A stretch of 64,000 bases of DNA from assembly GCA_943787785.1 (NCBI GenBank), contig CALSNT010000001.1, positions 129,423 through 193,422 on the forward strand, read 5' to 3'. Origin of the DNA: an uncultured Paracoccaceae bacterium. GTDB lineage: Bacteria; Pseudomonadota; Alphaproteobacteria; Rhodobacterales; Rhodobacteraceae. This document shows positions 44,853-52,721 of this stretch, in pieces; the first letter of the stretch is position 1, and each line of letters opens with the position of its first letter. The position numbers and the translations under genes are program-made. The notes under the pieces are model-generated. The model was not told the origin of the DNA, made no database searches, and was given only the letters and a program-made list of their open reading frames with translations.

Positions 44853-46430
44853 TCAGTTTTTCACTACACCTTGCAGATGCAGCAGGAACGAGGGTTCAAG
44901 ACCGAAGTTTTCCACCCGGTCATTGGTGACCGCGTTCTGTTTCCAGTTGGCGACAAAGACCCACGGCGCATCTTCCTGCACGATGGTCTGCATTTCTCGG
45001 TATAGTTCGGCGCGTTCTGCCTGATCCGTGGCAGTACGGGCCGCTTCAAGCAGTTCGTCGACTTTCGGATTGGCATAATAGCCCGAGTTAAAGCCGCCCT
45101 TGTCGGGCCAAGCGCCAGAGCGCAGCGCCAGATAAGGCAGCGTATCGGGGTCATTGGTCATCCATGCCATCTCTGCCATATCAGCCTTACCCTCAAGCCC
45201 CGGGTTCACCTCACCCAGGAAGGTGTTCCACTCATAGGTCTCGATCTTCACGTTCAGACCAACGGCTTGCAGATCGGCCTGAATCGCGGTGCCCATCGGA
45301 ACAGGGTCAAGCATACCAGAGCCGCCTTCGGTGACATAGAAGGTCAGGTCCGCGCCTTCCATCCCGGCTTCGGCGATCAGTGCCTTGGCTTTTTCGGGAT
45401 CGTAGGGATAGGGATCGAGCGCTTCGTTGTAAGCCCATGCAAAGGCAGGTGGTGTCGGTCCCGCAGCCACAGTTGCAGTGCCTTCAAGCACGTCGTTTAC
45501 GATCGCTTCCTTGTTAATCGCATAGTTGGCCGCCTGGCGGATGCGCTTGTCGGCAAAGGGGCCCTCCTTGGCGTTCAGGATCAAGAACCAAACGTGCGGG
45601 CCTGCCTGTTCGGCGACAGCGAATTCGTCACCACCGAACTGGCCCAGCGAGGTTGGCGGCACTTCGACCATCAGGTCAATGCCACCTGCCAGCATCTCGG
45701 CCACCCGGGTATTGGCGTCGGTGATCGGGCGGAACACCACGGCTTCTGTCCCGGCAGCCTCGCCCCAATAGCCATCATTGCGTTCGACCACGACGGCCTC
45801 GTTTGACCGCCACTCGGCAAACTTGAACGGCCCAGTGCCGACAGGATTGCGTCCGAATTCTTTCCCATTCGCGGCAACCGCAGCAGGCGAAACCATCAGG
45901 CCGGTCGGATAGGCTAGGTTCGACAGGAACGGCGCATAGGGTGCGTTCAGCGTGAACTTGACCGTCATGGCATCAACAACGTCGGTCGATTCGACCGCCC
46001 CGAAGAAGAAGGACAGCGGGAACGGCCCGGTGTCGTGATAGGGATGTGATTCGTCCAGCATCCGATCAAAGTTGAATTTCACCGCCTCTGCGTCGAATGG
46101 TGTGCCGTCGTGGAAAGACACGCCGTCGCGCAACGTAAAGGTATATTCGGTGCCGTCATCGCTGATGTCCCAGCTGGTCGCCAGCGAAGGTTCTACTTCC
46201 AATGTGCCGGATTTGTAACGGGTCAAGCCCTCGTAAACATTCACAAGAATGCGGAAATCGTTCACTGCGGTCACGGCCGCCGGGTCCAGTGATTTCGGCT
46301 CTGCAATCTGGCCGACGATTAGAACCCCGGGTGGGGTTTGCGCATAGGCCGCTCCGCTCAGGCCACCCGCGACAAGGGCCGCGCCAGCGGCGGCCATCAG
46401 GCTCCTGCGGGTCCAGGATAATAACGTCAT
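44853..46430 (-). CDS. ABC transporter substrate-binding protein, family 5 (peptide type)
   Basis: This 525-residue periplasmic binding protein (SBP_bac_5) starts at 46430 (MTLLSWTRRSLMAAAGA) with a Tat-like twin-arginine signal (TRRSLM) and cleavage near AYAQ. The family blocks GLTRYKSGTLEVEPSLATSW, TLRDGVSFHDGTPFDAEAV and RNPVGTGPFKF follow. GGGAGA is upstream. Ligands of the family are peptides, opines, heme or nickel; the DUF1028 and M20-hydrolase genes divergent from it hint at a modified amino acid or peptide. It is first in the operon, behind the palindromic operator. Confidence 0.92.
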   Translation of the reverse strand: MTLLSWTRRSLMAAAGAALVAGGLSGAAYAQTPPGVLIVGQIAEPKSLDPAAVTAVNDFRILVNVYEGLTRYKSGTLEVEPSLATSWDISDDGTEYTFTLRDGVSFHDGTPFDAEAVKFNFDRMLDESHPYHDTGPFPLSFFFGAVESTDVVDAMTVKFTLNAPYAPFLSNLAYPTGLMVSPAAVAANGKEFGRNPVGTGPFKFAEWRSNEAVVVERNDGYWGEAAGTEAVVFRPITDANTRVAEMLAGGIDLMVEVPPTSLGQFGGDEFAVAEQAGPHVWFLILNAKEGPFADKRIRQAANYAINKEAIVNDVLEGTATVAAGPTPPAFAWAYNEALDPYPYDPEKAKALIAEAGMEGADLTFYVTEGGSGMLDPVPMGTAIQADLQAVGLNVKIETYEWNTFLGEVNPGLEGKADMAEMAWMTNDPDTLPYLALRSGAWPDKGGFNSGYYANPKVDELLEAARTATDQAERAELYREMQTIVQEDAPWVFVANWKQNAVTNDRVENFGLEPSFLLHLQGVVKN

Positions 46431-46463
46431 TTCATGTTCTCCCTGTTGATGTTCTGGCTGCAT

Positions 46464-46506
46464 AATTATCATGATAAATTGCAATCGTCAATTTATCATG
46501 ATAATT
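46464..46506. promoter_or_regulatory. Double palindromic operator between the divergent transporter and hydrolase operons
   Basis: AATTATCATGATAAATT (46464-46480) and its exact inverse AATTTATCATGATAATT (46490-46506) flank nine bases. Each arm contains the self-complementary 12-mer TTATCATGATAA (46466-46477 and 46493-46504), with centres 27 bases apart. The site lies 34 bases before the binding-protein start on one side and 26 bases before the DUF1028 start on the other, so one bound regulator could control both directions. The GntR/FCD protein encoded at 40296-41060 is the likely binder. Confidence 0.88.
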
Positions 46507-46531
46507 ACTGAACCCTCAGCTAAGGTGACGT

Positions 46532-47197
46532 ATGACGTTTTCGATTCTTGCCCGCGACCCCGACACAGGCGCCATTGGAGGCGCCGCCGCCACCGGCAGC
46601 CTGTGCGTGGGCGGTTGGGTGTTGCGCGGTGATCTACGCTCCGGCATGTCCGCCAGTCAGGGCGCGGCACCATCGACCTTTTGGGGCGAAGAGGTATTGC
46701 AGCACATGCGCGACGGGTCCACCGCCAGCGATGCGGTGTCCGTTGTCACATCCGCCGATCCCGGGCGCGCGTTTCGCCAGCTTGCCGCGATGGGGCTATC
46801 TGGCGAGGCCGCCAGCTTCACCGGCGAGAAAAACGAAGACGAAAAAGGCAGCCTTGCTTTCAACGGCGGAATCACCTCAGGAAACATGCTCGGCAATGGC
46901 AACGTCCTGGGCGCAATGGCGGATGCTTTCACCGGATCGGGACAAGATTTTGAGAGCCGTCTGTTGGGGGCCTTGAAGACGGCACAAGCCGCAGGCAGCG
47001 ACTTTCGCGGGCTTCTGTCGGCCGCGCTCCTTGTTTTGCATCCGGATCGCCCGCCCCTGTCTTTGCGGATAGATCACCACGCTGACGATCCAATTGGCGG
47101 GTTGGAGGCACTCCATCGAAAAGCCACCACTGGCGATTACGCCGACTGGGTGCGGCAAGTCCCCGTAAGCTCTGACAGGAACCGGGTTCTTGACTGA
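46532..47197 (+). CDS. DUF1028 domain-containing protein (putative Ntn-type hydrolase)
   Basis: The 221-residue protein matches DUF1028 (PF06267): it opens TFSILARDPDTGAIGGAAAT and continues SQGAAPSTFWGEEVLQHM and GGITSGNMLGN. The family looks like an Ntn-hydrolase fold after removal of the start residues, with a conserved Thr at position 2, but no reaction is established. It is cotranscribed with an M20-type amidohydrolase, overlapping it by eight bases, and divergent from a peptide ABC transporter, so a role in processing the imported compound is likely. Confidence 0.85.
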   Translation: MTFSILARDPDTGAIGGAAATGSLCVGGWVLRGDLRSGMSASQGAAPSTFWGEEVLQHMRDGSTASDAVSVVTSADPGRAFRQLAAMGLSGEAASFTGEKNEDEKGSLAFNGGITSGNMLGNGNVLGAMADAFTGSGQDFESRLLGALKTAQAAGSDFRGLLSAALLVLHPDRPPLSLRIDHHADDPIGGLEALHRKATTGDYADWVRQVPVSSDRNRVLD

Positions 47198-48437
47198 CTG
47201 GGGCGCACGGGCTGAAGTAATATTGAATGACCTTGCGGCCTGCTCCGAACCCGGGCCGGGCGTAACCCGCCTGCCATTTACGCCAGAACATCGCGCGGCT
47301 CTGGACCAGTTACAGGGCCAAATGCAGGCGACCGGCCTGACCGTCACGCTGGACGAAGCCGGCACCCTGATCGGTCGGCGCAAAGGCCCTGCGGGAACAA
47401 AAACGCTTCTGATGGGGTCGCATCAGGACTCGGTGCGCCAAGGTGGCGCCTATGACGGCATCATGGGCATCGTGCTGCCTCTGCTGGCGCTGGAAAAGCT
47501 GCGGTCTGACGGGGTGGACTTGCCATTCTCAGTCGAGGTGCTTGCCTTTGCAGACGAAGAAGGTGTGCGCTTTCCCACGGCTCTGGTTGGGTCACGGTCC
47601 TTGGCGGGGACATTCGACCCGGCGGTCCTGTCGATGCAGGACACAAACGGGGTTACGTTGCGCGACGCGATGATGTCTTTCGGGCTTGACCCGGATCGCA
47701 TCGCCACCCTTGGTCGCGACCCGGCAAGCGTGATCGGCTTTGTCGAATCCCATATCGAACAGGGCCCTGTGCTCGAACGCGAAGACGAAGCCCTCGGTGT
47801 GGTGACCGCCATATGCGGGATCGAGCGGCACCTGATCGAGGTCACAGGAGAGACCGGTCATGCCGGAACCTTGCCAATGGCCGGACGGCGCGACGCTCTT
47901 GTCGCCGCCGCGTCCCTCGTAGCTGAGGTTGACAGGCTCGGGCAGAACACCCCCGACCTACGCGCCACGGTGGGTGCCTTCACTATCGAACCCAATGTGG
48001 TCAACGCGGTGCCGCGCCGCGTCCAGATGACCGCCGAATTCCGCTCACCCGACGACGCAACCCGCCGCAACGCGGGAGAAGCATTGCACCGGTTTACCCA
48101 GAATCTGGCTACAACAAGACAGCTGACAATTGAGGCAAAGTTGACCTATTCCCAAGAAGCTCAGCCCTGCGATGCTGAATTGTCTGACCATCTTGCCAAA
48201 GCCGCTCAGCACACCGGGACGCGCGCCATGTCTCTTCCCTCAGGCGCAACACATGACGCGTCTGCCATGGCGGACCTTTGCCCAATCGCCATGCTGTTCG
48301 TCAGATGCCGAGACGGGGTCAGCCACAAACCAGAAGAGTTTGCTGGCGCAGATGAAATGGGTTTAGCCATTTCAGCTCTAGCCGCGTTCTTGACGACTTT
48401 GGGTTGCGAGAGTGGTCAGGACACTTTGCTACCGTGA
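47190..48437 (+). CDS. M20-family zinc amidohydrolase (N-carbamoyl-amino acid/allantoate amidohydrolase type)
   Basis: The 415-residue protein is of the hydantoinase/carbamoylase group. Zinc ligands and catalytic residues can be placed: H78 in GSHQDSV, D89 in YDGIMG, the E123/E124 pair in ADEEGVRFP, H188 in ESHIEQG and a late histidine in GATHDASAM. Substrates in the family are N-carbamoyl amino acids, allantoate or ureidoglycolate-like compounds. The best start is a TTG at 47190 with AGGA upstream, inside the end of the DUF1028 gene. It may cleave the product delivered by the adjacent ABC transporter. Confidence 0.9.
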   Translation: MTDWGARAEVILNDLAACSEPGPGVTRLPFTPEHRAALDQLQGQMQATGLTVTLDEAGTLIGRRKGPAGTKTLLMGSHQDSVRQGGAYDGIMGIVLPLLALEKLRSDGVDLPFSVEVLAFADEEGVRFPTALVGSRSLAGTFDPAVLSMQDTNGVTLRDAMMSFGLDPDRIATLGRDPASVIGFVESHIEQGPVLEREDEALGVVTAICGIERHLIEVTGETGHAGTLPMAGRRDALVAAASLVAEVDRLGQNTPDLRATVGAFTIEPNVVNAVPRRVQMTAEFRSPDDATRRNAGEALHRFTQNLATTRQLTIEAKLTYSQEAQPCDAELSDHLAKAAQHTGTRAMSLPSGATHDASAMADLCPIAMLFVRCRDGVSHKPEEFAGADEMGLAISALAAFLTTLGCESGQDTLLP

Positions 48438-48999
48438 GGGAATCTCACTCTTTAATGTAGAAAAATTGGTTATTTGCTCGGGATCAATTCACTATGTCCA
48501 GAACATCCGGAAAGAGACCCGATGCGGACATCTGAACGAGCATTGCGGGTGACTGTTTTGTCCGCAACTCGGTCATCTGGACCAAGTTTACGCTGCACTC
48601 TGACACGAACGGCTGCTTCTTCTGCCGCACCGCAGCAGTGTGAAGTCGTCCTTCAGGCACCCAATTTTTCCGTTGATGTCGCGAAGCGCCAGAACCGGTC
48701 GTTCAAACAGAAAAGGCCTAGGTCGGAAAAGTCCGCTCATTGCCATTTCGTTCGTCACGCAGCGAAGGTCAGCTCTTCAGAAACCAGCCGTCCGTACACC
48801 GCGCAGAGAACGGCTGGAGAGAGCCCAGAGTGTGAATTAGATTTTCTCGCTGCATGCGCTCGCAGCACTAAGAACGCAGCAGGGTGAATGGGATTGATAT
48901 TGCGCTGCTACTCGGAAACCGGACGTTGGGAATATGCTAGGTTTCACCGTTGGCACGATGCTGATGTCTGGGTCTGGAGGGTGGCATGGAGGACAAATT
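48438..48999. other. Gene-poor stretch before the orphan integrase
   Basis: About 560 bases between the amidohydrolase stop and the integrase start. A 137-codon open frame (48474-48887, plus) exists, but its product is Ser/Arg/Ala-rich with no recognisable motif, poor start context and composition like non-coding DNA. The stretch appears less G+C-rich than its surroundings and may be degraded mobile DNA. No inverted repeats or tRNA remnant are obvious. Confidence 0.5.
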
Positions 49000-49632
49000 A
49001 TGCCGAGGATCCAACTCCCTACTACAATGCCAAAACAGAGGGCCTGGAACAAAGGGCGCCTTATCGGGCAAAAACGCCCGCTCTTACCAAAACAAGTCTG
49101 GGCGATACGCGCTCGCTTGGAATTGGCAAAGAACTTCCGTGATCTTGCACTGTTCAACGTCGCGATCGATAGCAAATTGCGTGGTTGCGACTTGGTCTGT
49201 CTAAAAGTGAGCTGCTTGGTAAACGCGAGCGAAGTTCGCTCCAGAGCCTCAGTAGTTCAAAGCAAGACGAAGCGGCCTGTTCAATTTGAACTGTCAGAGA
49301 ATACACGGAGCTCTGTTATAGAATGGGTGGGCCGCCCGGAGATGTTCCAATCAGAATACATGTTTCCGAGCAGGTTTCACGACCGACCGCACATTTCCAC
49401 GCGCCAATACGGACGTATTGTCAGGGCTTGGGTCAAAGCGATTGGCTTGGAATCAAGTGGGTATGGCACGCATTCCATGCGCCGGACGAAGGCTGCGGAA
49501 ATCTACCGGAAAACAGGGAACCTGCGCGCTGTTCAGCTGCTTCTCGGCCACACGAAGGTCGATAGCACGGTCCGGTATTTGGGAGTTGAACTTGAAGATG
49601 CTTTGAGTATCGCGGAAAATATCGACATCTGA
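49000..49632 (+). CDS. Short tyrosine recombinase/integrase
   Basis: This 210-residue protein is essentially a catalytic domain. The active-site set is complete: R61 in SKLRGCDLV, H158 and R161 in THSMRRTKAAEIY, H184 in LLGHTKVDSTVRY and the nucleophile Y193. It lacks the usual N-terminal core-binding arm but has a basic lead (PKQRAWNKGRLIGQKRP). Such short integrases are frequent in Rhodobacterales, often on accessory DNA. GGAGG seven bases before the ATG at 49000 supports this start over an open extension upstream. No partner excisionase or attachment site is visible. Confidence 0.9.
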   Translation: MPRIQLPTTMPKQRAWNKGRLIGQKRPLLPKQVWAIRARLELAKNFRDLALFNVAIDSKLRGCDLVCLKVSCLVNASEVRSRASVVQSKTKRPVQFELSENTRSSVIEWVGRPEMFQSEYMFPSRFHDRPHISTRQYGRIVRAWVKAIGLESSGYGTHSMRRTKAAEIYRKTGNLRAVQLLLGHTKVDSTVRYLGVELEDALSIAENIDI

Positions 49633-49710
49633 AACGTTGGTGAGCGGCTCAGGCTGCTCACCAGCCCTATGTCAGACATTTGCGATTGCGCGCGATCAGT
49701 CAGAAGTTTT

Positions 49711-50475
49711 TCAAGTGAAACGGTTTCTGATATTGCTCACGGCGTCCGCCAAAACCACTAAGTCTACTGCAACGGCCACAAATGAAGCGCCGAGCGCGAG
49801 GTATCGGTCTGCGACGTCAGGGTCGAGCGCCATGACCCCCGCCGGAACGCCCATATCAACCAAGCGTTTGATGGCATTGCTGACGGCCGTATCCACGTCA
49901 GGATGGTCCATTTGCCCGCGCAGAGCCATGCTCGCGCTGAGGTCTGCGGGGCCGATGAAGACTGCATCTACGCCGTCGGTCCCTGCAATTGCATCAAGGT
50001 TTTGCAAGCCCGTCAGCGTTTCAACCTGAACGATCAGGCACAGTTCATCTTCGGCCACGTCAAAGTAGTCATCTATCTTGCCGTAACGTGTGGCGCGGGT
50101 CATGCCTGCCATGCCGCGCATGCCAAGCGGGCCATAGCGCATGGCATGAACGGCGGCGGCGGCCTCGTCTGCTGTTTGCACATATGGCACCATCACGCTT
50201 TGCGCGCCCATATCCAGCACCCTTTTGAACAGGGTCGCATCGTTGGAGGCCACGCGGACGACGGCAGATGTCTCGGGGGTCTACCCGATTGCTTGCAACG
50301 CGGGCAACACTTCGATCGTCTCAATCGCCGCGTGTTCGCAATCCACCAGCACCCAGTCAAAGCCGGAACCACCCAACATTTCCGGCACCGTGTTGCCGCC
50401 AATGGTGTTCCAGATCCCCAATTGACGACGATCAGCGGTGAGACGCGCTTTAAACAGATTGGTCGGGTTTTTCAT
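49711..50475 (-). pseudogene. HpcH/HpaI family aldolase with an in-frame TAG
   Basis: The two halves of a class II, metal-dependent HpcH/HpaI aldolase lie in the same frame, divided by a single TAG at 50281-50283 after ...PALQAIG. Reading through gives a full-length product of about 254 residues with the catalytic residues in place: the Arg of VVRVASND, the Glu of VQVETLTG and the Asp of GPADLS. The family cleaves 2-keto-3-deoxy sugar-type acids to pyruvate and an aldehyde. A G-to-T change of GAG would explain the stop. It is last in the minus-strand catabolic array. Start ATG at 50475; 50484 is also in frame. Confidence 0.85.
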
Positions 50476-50505
50476 GGGCAGCACAACTCACTGTTCAAAC
50501 TGGCT

Positions 50506-50916
50506 TCACCTTAGCACCAGAACCGAGCAAGGGGCACGTCGGGCCACACGGGACGCGGTTCCGCCTAGGAAGTAGTCCTGCGCATCGGGCCGGTGGGAGT
50601 TGACAATGACCAGATCCGCCTCTGTTTCTTCTGCCAGATCGGGAATGACGACGCCTGGTTTTCCCATCAGCAAGGCGGCCCGAAGCCTCGGATGCCCCTG
50701 TGCAATCTCTTTCAAACGCGCTTTAAGCGCGGCCTTGATGTGATCAAGCGGGGTCACCTTGCTGAATTCGGCCACGTAGGACGGCAAATCTTCAACGACG
50801 GCCACAAGCGTCATCGTGCCGCCCGTTGCCAGCAGCGTCTCTGCCAATTCAATGGCAGAGACGGGCGCGGTGTCGTGATCAAAGGCGACTGGGATCAAGA
50901 TATTATTGAATTTCAT
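50506..50916 (-). CDS. Universal stress protein UspA family
   Basis: The 136-residue protein opens MKFNNILIPVAFDHDTAP and ends with the nucleotide-binding G-2x-G-9x-G(S/T)-like region DYFLGGTASRVARRAPCSVLVL, so an ATP-binding Usp fold is likely. The role in the array is unclear; UspA genes often ride with TRAP-transporter and catabolic operons. The ATG at 50916 follows GAGGG; it begins 12 bases after the ThDP-enzyme stop. Confidence 0.88.
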   Translation of the reverse strand: MKFNNILIPVAFDHDTAPVSAIELAETLLATGGTMTLVAVVEDLPSYVAEFSKVTPLDHIKAALKARLKEIAQGHPRLRAALLMGKPGVVIPDLAEETEADLVIVNSHRPDAQDYFLGGTASRVARRAPCSVLVLR

Positions 50917-50927
50917 TGGCTTAACCC

Positions 50928-52721
50928 TCAAGTCGCTACATGGCTGACGTCTGTGTCAGGCGAGTAGATATCAAGAATGTTCCAATGACCTGTCGTTGGC
51001 GTCGGGTTGTTGATCATCGGGATATCCAGAACTGTAGGTTTCCCACTGGCAATGGCCGCCTGCAACGCGGGCAGCAATTCATCCGCAGATGATATGCGCA
51101 TGCCTTCAGCGCCATAGGCGCGCGCGATCTCCGCATAGCCGGGACCGTTGGTGGGGGCCGCCGCACTTCCCGGAAAGGTCGTGCCATAGGTCAGGCCATA
51201 GTGCGCCTTTTGCAGGCCAGCGATGGTGCCGAAGGCGTTGTTGTTCATGACCAGCCAGACTATCCCGAGGTTCAACTCCACCGCAGTCGCAAGCATCGAA
51301 GGGTTCTGGCCGAATCCCCCGTCCCCGACCAGCGACAGGACCACACGGTCCGGTGCGGCGAGTTTGGCACCAATGGCCGCGGGGGGGCCAAAGCCCATTG
51401 TCGCAAAGCCACCCGGCGTCAGGATTGACCCCGGCGTGAGGATGTCGAACTGCTGGCCAACACCGTTCTTGTTCCAGCCCACATCTGTGGTGATGATCGC
51501 ATTGTCTGGCAGGGCAATCCGCGTATCGGCCAGAATGCGTTCCGGCATCATCGGGAACGCCGCAGAGGTTTGCATGTCGACGTTTGACGCCTTGAAGGCC
51601 TTTCGAAACGCGGCGATTTCGGCCTTCTTTTCCGCGCGCTCAAAGCCGTCAGGATACATCTCGCGCGCGACACGGTTCAAGACACGCAAGGCAGCCTTGG
51701 CATCTGCTACTACACCGATTTCCGTCGGATAGTTTCGCCCGATTTCCTGCGGTTCGATGTCGATGTGAATAACCTTTGTGTCGTTGCCCTTGGCCCCGAT
51801 GTTAAAGGTGTAGCCGGGATACCAGCTGGAACAATCGGCCTCTTTGAACCGCGTTCCAACGGCAAAAACCAGATCGGCATTCAGGCAGGCCTGGTTGACC
51901 AGTTCCGTGCCCCAGAACCCTGTCATCCCCATCAGCAGTGGGTGGTCATCGCGCACGGCCCCCTTGCCCATCAGGGAATGTGCGATAGGCAGGCCCATAT
52001 GATCGGCAAAATCGCGCAACTCGTCGCTCGCCTTCGCCAACAGAATTCCGCCGCCGATGTAGGCGACAGGGGCATCCGCCTGCGCCACCTTTTCAACGAT
52101 CGCGCGGGCTGTTTCATCGTCAATGCTCGGCTTGACCAGCGATTTTGTGTTGCCTGCAATCCGGTCGAATGTGTCCGACGGGATAACTTTGGAGAATATG
52201 TCCATCGGGACATTGACCAACACAGGGCCCGGTTGCCCGGATTCCGCAAGGTGAAATGCCTTTTCGAGGATTTCCGCCATCAGGTCCGCACGATCCACCC
52301 GCCATGCCCGTTTGACGAAGGGGCGGTATATTTCCCACTGGGCGGCGTCGGTGTGGAGGTTGACCTCTTGGTGGGGATGTTTGCCGTAGTAATGGGTCGG
52401 GATGTCTCCCGCGATAACAACCATCGGGATGCAATCCAGCGCGGCGTTGGCAACACCTGTGGCGCAATTCGTGAGACCGGGAGAAAGGTGGCTGAGCACA
52501 ACAGAAGCGCGGCCCGTAACACGCGCATAGGCATCCGCCGCGTGGCTTGCGATCTGTTCGTGACGCACGGTGATGAAATCAATCGGGCTTTCGGCCAATG
52601 CGGCCAGCACGGCGATGTTTGTGTGGCCGCACAGGCCAAAGACATGCTCGACCTTGCGCCGCTGCAGGAAATCAACAATATGTTCTGCGACGGTTTTGCC
52701 GTCCACTTTGGTACCGTCCAT
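50928..52721 (-). CDS. Thiamine diphosphate-dependent enzyme, acetolactate synthase-like
   Basis: The 597-residue protein has the three-domain ThDP fold (COG0028). The catalytic Glu is E55 in VRHEQIASHAADAYAR, and the cofactor-binding motif starts GDGGFGQNPSM at about residue 466 and ends at LVMNNN. Family members decarboxylate 2-oxo acids, join aldehydes, or open cyclic diketones (IolD). It differs from IlvB, Gcl and Xsc in its first 40 residues, including FGLCGHTNIAV. It is coupled by a one-base overlap to the acylating aldehyde dehydrogenase gene, so an aldehyde made here could be passed on. Reaction unassigned. Confidence 0.85.
   Translation of the reverse strand: MDGTKVDGKTVAEHIVDFLQRRKVEHVFGLCGHTNIAVLAALAESPIDFITVRHEQIASHAADAYARVTGRASVVLSHLSPGLTNCATGVANAALDCIPMVVIAGDIPTHYYGKHPHQEVNLHTDAAQWEIYRPFVKRAWRVDRADLMAEILEKAFHLAESGQPGPVLVNVPMDIFSKVIPSDTFDRIAGNTKSLVKPSIDDETARAIVEKVAQADAPVAYIGGGILLAKASDELRDFADHMGLPIAHSLMGKGAVRDDHPLLMGMTGFWGTELVNQACLNADLVFAVGTRFKEADCSSWYPGYTFNIGAKGNDTKVIHIDIEPQEIGRNYPTEIGVVADAKAALRVLNRVAREMYPDGFERAEKKAEIAAFRKAFKASNVDMQTSAAFPMMPERILADTRIALPDNAIITTDVGWNKNGVGQQFDILTPGSILTPGGFATMGFGPPAAIGAKLAAPDRVVLSLVGDGGFGQNPSMLATAVELNLGIVWLVMNNNAFGTIAGLQKAHYGLTYGTTFPGSAAAPTNGPGYAEIARAYGAEGMRISSADELLPALQAAIASGKPTVLDIPMINNPTPTTGHWNILDIYSPDTDVSHVAT

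Noticed and set aside
48474-48887. 137-codon frame upstream of the integrase
   Set aside because: Ser/Arg/Ala-rich without motif, no Shine-Dalgarno, and overlapping alternative frames look equally likely.
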